A stretch of DNA of 64,000 nucleotides from Coccinella septempunctata (taxonomy: Eukaryota > Arthropoda > Insecta > Coleoptera > Coccinellidae). Location: assembly GCF_907165205.1 (NCBI RefSeq), contig NC_058194.1, positions 20,832,856-20,896,855 of the forward strand, written 5' to 3'. The notes under the pieces are model-generated. The model had not been told where the DNA came from. It did not search any database and saw nothing but the letters and a program-made list of their open reading frames with translations. Numbering within the stretch: the stretch's first letter is position 1; every line of letters begins with the position of its first letter. This document shows positions 59,201 to 64,000 of this stretch, one piece after another. The translations under genes were made by a program, and so were the position numbers.

Positions 59201-60493
59201 ACGTGAACACTCGGCACAGGCTTGATCGGAATTCAGAATTAATTGAACATCTCCTTTCCTACCCGCGCCTGGGGGGCGGAAACGGAATATCTAAGATGCT
59301 GAAAATCTGTAAAAGCTATAATTTTAAATATATACCCTTTTATTGGGATGCGGCTTACATTCTGAAAATCGGAAAAATGCGTTTTGGTGTGTATTATCTA
59401 TATTAAACTTAATCTTTGCAGAGATAAAAAGTTAAAGTCCTTTAGGGCATAATTTTTCATGAAGCTTGATCGGGGAATCAACGCTTGATTGACGAATAGA
59501 AGTCAATTTGTTTTCAATCCATAATTCAGTCATGATCATTCAGAATATCATTGTGGCATCAAACTATGATGTTCATACGTCCATTCAATTATTCTGAATT
59601 TCTACTACTTCAATATATTGAGGAATGAGAAGGTTTCAGTGATTTCGTTTCAGAAAAAGAGTGACTGTCAAATATGGTTTCAGCCTGTGTGTGTAGGTTT
59701 TCGACAGTCGCTTTTTACAGTTGAGAGTCGAGTGACTATTCAACTACTAAAACGTACTTTCAAGAGTATGGAGCAACAATAATTGTAATTTCTTTCAGAA
59801 CTCACAGTTTTTTGAAAGGAGTTACATATATTATAGATAAATATTAGATTTTAACCCCGGGTTTCATAAAGCTTGATCAGGGAATCAACGCTTGATTGAC
59901 GAATAATAGATGTCAATTTGTTTTCAATCGATGATCATTCAGAATTTCATTTTCGCATCAAATTATGATGTTCATACATCCCTCCAATTATTCTCGATTG
60001 CTACTCTTTCAATATATCCAGAAATGAAAAGGTTTCAGTGATTTCATTTTAGAAATCGAGTGACTATCAAATCGTTGATCGGACAATCGAAGTTTTATGA
60101 AACCCGAAATCAGTCTTCAATTAAGTGGGAAGTAACCTGTATTGCTTTTTCGATCTATTTCGAATAACCCTTCAACATATTGAGTATAATCGGATGAAAA
60201 TAACAGTGCTTCTTTACGCAGATAATGAGATAATACCCTAATTAAAACAAAATACACACTTGTATCTCCAGAGAAGGGCATGACCTGTAGCGGCTTTTCC
60301 TCGTCGCCAGCTCCCACCAAGGTATCGTAGGGTTTCCTACAGGCGATGGCAGATTGTCCCTCATAAAGGGCGATGGATTTTCTGGAACGCTCGCCAGTGA
60401 CGGCGGCCTTGGAGGGTGCCTGGGGCCAACCCGTGGCCTTCTTATAGTGGCAAAACCGTCGTATACCGTTGAACACGGCATCGTACTACACAT
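46818..60493 (-). CDS. sick: neuron navigator (NAV/UNC-53/sickie) homologue, C-terminal part and candidate short isoform
   Basis: Navigators are microtubule- and actin-associated proteins acting in axon guidance and cell migration; sickie is the Drosophila member. Nine minus-strand exons join in phase: 60493-60260, 52620-52537, 51468-51301, 51220-50972, 50040-49823, 49740-49565, 48552-48231, 47741-47296 and 47209-46818, giving 762 aa from the ATG at 60493. Residues 79-160: coiled coil (FEQSLSSMTQRLQHLT). About 160-280: basic KKKKKGW-LRSSFTKAF and a second coiled coil (LTDIRLEALSSAHQLESL). About 377-760: AAA-type NTPase with Walker A GAPGTGKT at 451-458 and VVVLDNL (D519) as Walker B, where the family also has Asp-Asn. 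The N-terminal two thirds of full-length navigators is not in the window. Confidence 0.9.
47296..47741 (-). CDS. sick: navigator exon: Walker B and sensor region
   Basis: Completes FNVDNKSGKELRQYISHLSE, then VVVLDNLHKAGPL (Walker B-like), GTMAQSACSATSLQLQHGFR, GRVLRRRLATLE and LNAFLETHSSGDVAIGPRLF, all closely matching vertebrate NAV. The donor is GTGAGT. Confidence 0.95.
48231..48552 (-). CDS. sick: navigator exon: ATPase start and Walker A
   Basis: Encodes SDSIASYKLGEAER, LLPVGYAIGRVNTVHVVL, ALIPKGVAQRLVSLLAEHRR and the P-loop GAPGTGKTHLATRLAEF. The donor is GTAAGT. Lys and Thr of the P-loop are intact. Confidence 0.95.
49565..49740 (-). CDS. sick: navigator exon: segment before the ATPase
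   Basis: Encodes YYTEHYSYDGTSDNATNEIA then TSWAQLDNAVRRAFKQHV and DPGGGLGLG, matching the navigator linker that precedes the ATPase. The acceptor is ATTTTCAG and the donor GTGAGT. Confidence 0.9.
49823..50040 (-). CDS. sick: navigator exon: coiled-coil end and start of beta-rich segment
   Basis: Encodes SEMLSLKQNNERLQRMV, an acidic linker and RISISVYLGQPQTFER, which in navigators leads toward the ATPase. The acceptor is CATTTCAG and the donor GTAAGA. Confidence 0.9.
50393..50583. repeat. 191-bp near-perfect foldback MITE in a navigator intron
   Basis: Arms of about 85 bp (left TAAAGCTGCATTCACAATTC, CGGCACGGAAGTTAAGCAGA, GAACGCCATCT complemented on the right) surround a loop of about 24 bases. 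It has few mismatches and is noncoding. Confidence 0.88.
50972..51220 (-). CDS. sick: navigator exon: LRSSFTKAF motif and second coiled coil
   Basis: Eighty-three codons begin LRSSFTKAFSRNAK, include a Pro-rich linker and LREKDLVLTDIRLEALSSAH, the most recognisable navigator signature outside the ATPase. The donor is GTTAGT. Confidence 0.93.
51301..51468 (-). CDS. sick: navigator exon: coiled coil and Ser-rich linker
   Basis: Fifty-six codons from DSELAELRTAMENLR through a Ser-rich linker (SSDSVSSLSSACSL) to DKQDKKKKKGW. The acceptor is TTTCTATAG and the donor GTGAGT. Confidence 0.9.
52537..52620 (-). CDS. sick: navigator exon: first coiled coil
   Basis: Twenty-eight codons between TTTTTTTCAG and GTAAAC encode AHVVAAFEQSLSSMTQRLQH and LTATAEKK, conserved in vertebrate NAV proteins just before the D-ELLEL segment. 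Confidence 0.88.
52621..57154. other. long first intron of the short navigator isoform (part)
   Basis: AT-rich. No exon with splice context and no repeat family member was recognised. Minus-strand TATAAAAA near 55537 could be a promoter but has no coding exon after it. Confidence 0.4.
57155..57239 (+). repeat. GGGTTTCATAAA MITE, copy 5 (3' part)
   Basis: GTCAAATCGTTGACCGAGCA then CAGAGTTTTGTGAAACCC is the right end of the family. Confidence 0.6.
59150..59205 (+). repeat. GGGTTTCATAAA MITE, copy 6 (5' fragment)
   Basis: CCCGGGTTTCATGAAGCTTC then GAGGAATCAACGCTTGATTG is the left end only. Confidence 0.65.
59450..59682 (+). repeat. GGGTTTCATAAA MITE, copy 7
   Basis: Begins TTTTTCATGAAGCTTGATCG and matches the family through AAGGTTTCAGTGATTTCGTT. 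The right end is lost. Confidence 0.7.
59855..60105 (+). repeat. GGGTTTCATAAA MITE, copy 8 (most complete)
   Basis: About 250 bp with both ends: CCCCGGGTTTCATAAAGCTT and GTTTTATGAAACCC. It lies just downstream of the candidate navigator first exon. Confidence 0.8.
60260..60493 (-). CDS. sick: candidate alternative first exon of the navigator gene
   Basis: The ATG at 60493-60491 opens exactly 78 codons to a GTGTGT donor, phase 0, matching the phase-0 start of the next exon. The peptide is Pro/Arg-rich (TVYDGFATIRRPRVGPRHPP, PWWELATRKSRYRSC). A second frame on the same strand (VFNGIRRFCHYKKATGWPQA onward) is open from 60485 over the same bases, but is preceded by TAG and would need a weak acceptor. 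The exon is GC-rich compared with its surroundings. Assignment to this gene rests on phase, strand and position. Confidence 0.5.
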
Positions 60494-60772
60494 TTATCAC
60501 GTCACAAACACAAAATGAGAACATTTTTTTATGTTCAAAAACACTGTAAAATGTCATTTTGGGTATGGATATTCCATCGTCTCATGGCCTGGACTTATAT
60601 ACAATAAGAATCGCTAAATTTTAACATATGAATGGAAAATAGACTTCCTTCAATTCTTTCTGAAAGTTCATATACATATTGTAATTTAACATTGACAATC
60701 ATTGAAATAAGAGTATAATTCTATACAGATTTTCTAGATGGAATCTGTTCAAAATATCCAGCGCTTAAATAT

Positions 60773-61692
60773 ACAGGGTGTCTGTAAACAAATGCAAAGG
60801 ATTTAGGGAGATGATTCCTCGATGAAAATAAGCAGGGGTAGTTCCTATAATTTTTTTTCGAAATCGACCTCCCTTCCAAGATACAGCCTGTGGAAGGCGA
60901 TGACGATTTGACAGTTTACAATTTTTTTAGGGGTTCTAAAAAACACTGAGTCATAACACTATACATAATATGAAGCACTAAGGAGATGTTTCTCACACAA
61001 TTTTTTTTAGATTTCATAACTTTGTTATTAGGGGTTGAAAATAACAACCTCTTATGATTTTCCTTCAAAAATTGTTTTCGTGGAATAAATTTTCCGAAAA
61101 ATTCTCTCTGGAGAAAAAAGTCTCTTGCAAAATTTCGATACAGTCGATACTTTTCTCGGAATAAATAAAAACTTACAAGCAGTATACGATGGTCTATGAG
61201 GAAGAGAGTTGATGCATGTATTTTAGCGGAAGGTAGTCATTCTATGGAACACTTATACGATGAAATGGAATGAACAGTGATTCGAACTGCTTGTAAGTTT
61301 TTATTTATTCCCAGAAAAGTATCGACTATTTCGAAATTTTGCAAGAGACTTCTTTTCCCCAGAATTGAATGGGTAACCATAAGAGAATTTTATTTTTCGG
61401 AAATATTTCACGAAAACACATTTTGAAGGAAAGTCATAAGGGGTTATTATTTTCAACCCCTAATAATAAAGTTATGAGATTCTAAAAAATTGTGTGAGTA
61501 ACATCTACTTAGTGCTTCATATTATGTATAGTTTTTGGAACTCTTAAAAAAAATTGACCCGTCATCGCCTTTCAAAGGCTGTATCTTGGAAGGGAGGTCT
61601 ATATCGAAAAAAATTTGTAGGAACTACCTCTGCTTATTTTCATCGAGGAATCATCTCCGTAAGTCCTTTGCATTTGGTTACAGACACCCTGT
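60773..61692. mobile_element. 920-bp foldback element, near-complete palindrome
   Basis: Ends ACAGGGTGTCTGTAAACAAA and the complement of the right end (ACAGGGTGTCTGTAACCAAA). Arms of roughly 400 bp are complementary in order to a central segment of about 100 bp near 61195-61300. It is noncoding; the second, shorter copy is at 12796-13598. It lies upstream of the candidate navigator first exon. Confidence 0.85.
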
Positions 61693-64000
61693 ATATGTTT
61701 CGTCATGCTCATACGCTCTCATTGGTTAACAGTGGAAGTAACCTCAGCTGCCATAGTCAGTTTAAAATGTCTTCTGCTGACTCCTAATCAGAGAACTAGA
61801 TAATTTTTTCCTCTACGGTTTCCTGCAGAATACGTTTTGTAAGTTTGTAGGAAGTAATTTCAGAAATTTTTTTACCGATAGAAAGGTACATTCCTTCTGC
61901 GTGAGGTAGGCTATATATACGATCATAATCAATTATATTTCTCGAAATGAAATATCAATATTCGTGAAGCTATTTCTTGAAAACTGAATATAGACAATAA
62001 TTAAATAAGATAATTTTATGATTTTCTAATAATATTTTCCTCATTTGAATATTCCTGAAGACATGTTACATCTGCAAGGTTTTATTTTTATGATGGGTTG
62101 CAAATAAAATAATATTGACTTAATAAAATGTAGTAGAGTTCTTTTAATATGCTCATAATGAATAAAAGTAATATGAAATTTAATTATAATCGATTGTGAA
62201 TTGTTATAAATTTTTTATCAAAAGCTTGTAATGGGTATAAGATTGCTTAACACATCAACGAAAAATTTAAATTCAAATTGTTCTTGGAATCTACAAAACT
62301 TTACGTTAACTGTGAAAATTTCATATCTTCGTGATCATTCAAAAAACTTGATGAGCGTATCCGAATAAAGAACCTCATCGAAAAGTTATCTGCGCTATAG
62401 ATTGGTAAGATTTATATTGATCTGTCTTAAGCTTTCATCTAGATAGTATAATAAACAAGCATTATCTAGAATTGTCAATGGATACAACTTCATTAAGCAA
62501 ATGCAAGACCTGGAAAGAACAGGTCCTATTACGACAGTTCCTAATTTATCAGAACATGATAACCAGATCGATCATAATCAAGTCGTGAAATCGGAGTAGA
62601 AAAAAAGAAGAATTTCTCACGGGCGCTTTTTCACGGACCTGACACACATGATTTATCTCTACGTAATCTCAATTCCTCATCAAAGATCTACAAAGTATAG
62701 AGACGGTTCTCTTCATGTGGCGTAGTAGATGACCATCGTTTATGTCACTTCTAATAATACACCCGTTTAGTATTACCATGTTAATCTCGTAATAATTTTT
62801 ATTATGGAATCACAAATGTCCAATAAGGATATACCATGATATCATAATTTAAAACCGAATATAATGGAGCCTTAACGATAATAGCGCTAATAATTGTAGG
62901 CTTTAAACCTGTTCCAAACGTAAACTCAGATTGAAAGAAAATGCATATTTCGATTTTTGTCGTTATCTGACAGTCGAAAGATTACAACAATGACATTATT
63001 TAATATGAATTAAGGAAATGCCTACGCGGACAAAACACTTTTCATGTTTCATGTTGAGAGGCAACGTGGGTTTCTTATAAAGAATATATAAAATATTGAA
63101 TCCTTCCCGAAGAAGTTTCGACTATAGGATGAATCTGGTAGTGATGAAATTTTAGAATGGACGAATCAATATGAAATTCAACCATCATTGCCTTTTTTTT
63201 TGTTTAACTAGGCGAAACTCGATGAAATGTGATACAAATTTCGAGTAGGTACACCATTCTACTCTTGGTTTTGATAGACTCATTCAAAGGGCTGAGAAAT
63301 GAAAAATTAAACATTTAACCCTTAATCTGGAACTTCAAGTTAATGGTAACTTAAATTTTGTTGCTGATTGATTTTAAATAGAATAATTCGGAAGAAATGG
63401 AAATTATGAATATTCTTCTCAATAATTTTGTAATATTCGACAAGGTTTACTAGACAGCCTGATATCTGTTTATTTATAATTAACAAGACCATGTGTTATT
63501 ATAACATTTCCGATAAGAATTACGTATTCGAAGTCAAAAACTTGATAATACATGCTCAATTTGTCAAATAAATTCGTTGATTTCTTCTTATGTCGAACAA
63601 TACTTATCAGCTTTCAATTTTATTTTCTTCCTCAAAAAAGTAACTTCTTTATGTTGGATGAATAAAAATTTTTTTCCACTTTCTCCAATTCTGCATGGTG
63701 ACTAGCCGTAGTTATAAATTAAAGGTTCTGTCAGCCGAACTGGGGTTGTTTGTAGGGGAAACCAAATATCTCATTTTCACTTCGCTACACTGAGAAAAAT
63801 GATATGGTTTACATTTAATAAATATTTATTTGATCCGAATTTATTTACTATAAATTTAATAAGCCAATAATAAATAAACGTGATTTTCCACAAAGAAATT
63901 AAGAAATTTCAGTTATTTATAGTTAATGAGAAATTTATTAAAGCTATAATTTATTTGGTCCAAATATTGTTTATTTGATAGAAATTAATATCGTTTTGTT
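61693..64000. other. gene-less AT-rich stretch at the window end
   Basis: No exon, RNA gene or repeat could be supported. It is probably an intron or upstream sequence of the navigator gene. Confidence 0.4.

Noticed and set aside
60117..60476. 119-codon minus-strand frame (GIRRFCHYKKATGW) as the main product
   Set aside because: It is preceded by TAG, starts only at GTG or a weak acceptor, and runs past the donor into intron; the ATG frame joins the navigator in phase.
1..64000. CRISPR arrays, rRNA, tRNA or bacterial-type operons
   Set aside because: None seen; the DNA is clearly animal nuclear sequence with spliceosomal introns.

Overview
This window is AT-rich animal DNA with long introns, consensus GT-AG splice sites and many short transposable elements. 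The gene content (single-minded and a sickie-type neuron navigator) and the repeat spectrum (mariner, hAT and Harbinger/Tc1-like MITEs, a Ty3/gypsy LTR element) point to an insect. A beetle is my guess, but nothing in the sequence proves the order.

Layout. (1) About 1.7-21.0 kb, + strand: a complete-looking single-minded (sim) gene, the bHLH-PAS midline transcription factor. It has seven exons with clear homology plus a phase-compatible upstream exon at 1738-1786. ACGTG motifs, the core recognised by Sim:Tango dimers, cluster just upstream of that exon and again in the following intron. (2) About 22.0-31.3 kb, - strand: an unrecognised gene rebuilt here from three phase-matched exons, ending about 1 kb beyond the convergent sim 3' end. 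(3) 32.7-36.7 kb: a young Ty3/gypsy-type LTR retrotransposon with LTRs identical by eye and a 4-bp target duplication. Its main ORF lacks reverse transcriptase and RNase H but carries Gag, integrase, a TARG1-like macrodomain and a CCCH zinc finger. This is the most unusual object in the window. (4) 40.0-40.2 kb, - strand: an orphan coding-like exon. (5) 44.2-45.6 kb, + strand: the last three exons of a small single-pass membrane protein I do not recognise. (6) 46.8-60.5 kb, - strand: nine exons of a neuron navigator (NAV/UNC-53/sickie) gene, covering the C-terminal coiled coils and AAA-type NTPase domain and beginning with what looks like an alternative first exon.

Between and inside the genes are at least three groups of mobile DNA: foldback/MITE elements whose ends read ACAGGGTG (or a close variant), about eight copies of a roughly 260-bp MITE ending GGGTTTCATAAA, and hAT-type MITEs with perfect 8-bp target duplications. 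A dead mariner copy and two Tc1-like transposase relics are also present.

The genes are not an operon and need not work together. The two recognised genes both act in nervous-system development: sim specifies midline cells, and navigators act on the cytoskeleton in axon and cell migration. Exon boundaries were read by eye from homology, phase and splice consensus. No database search, coding-potential program or RNA data was available.
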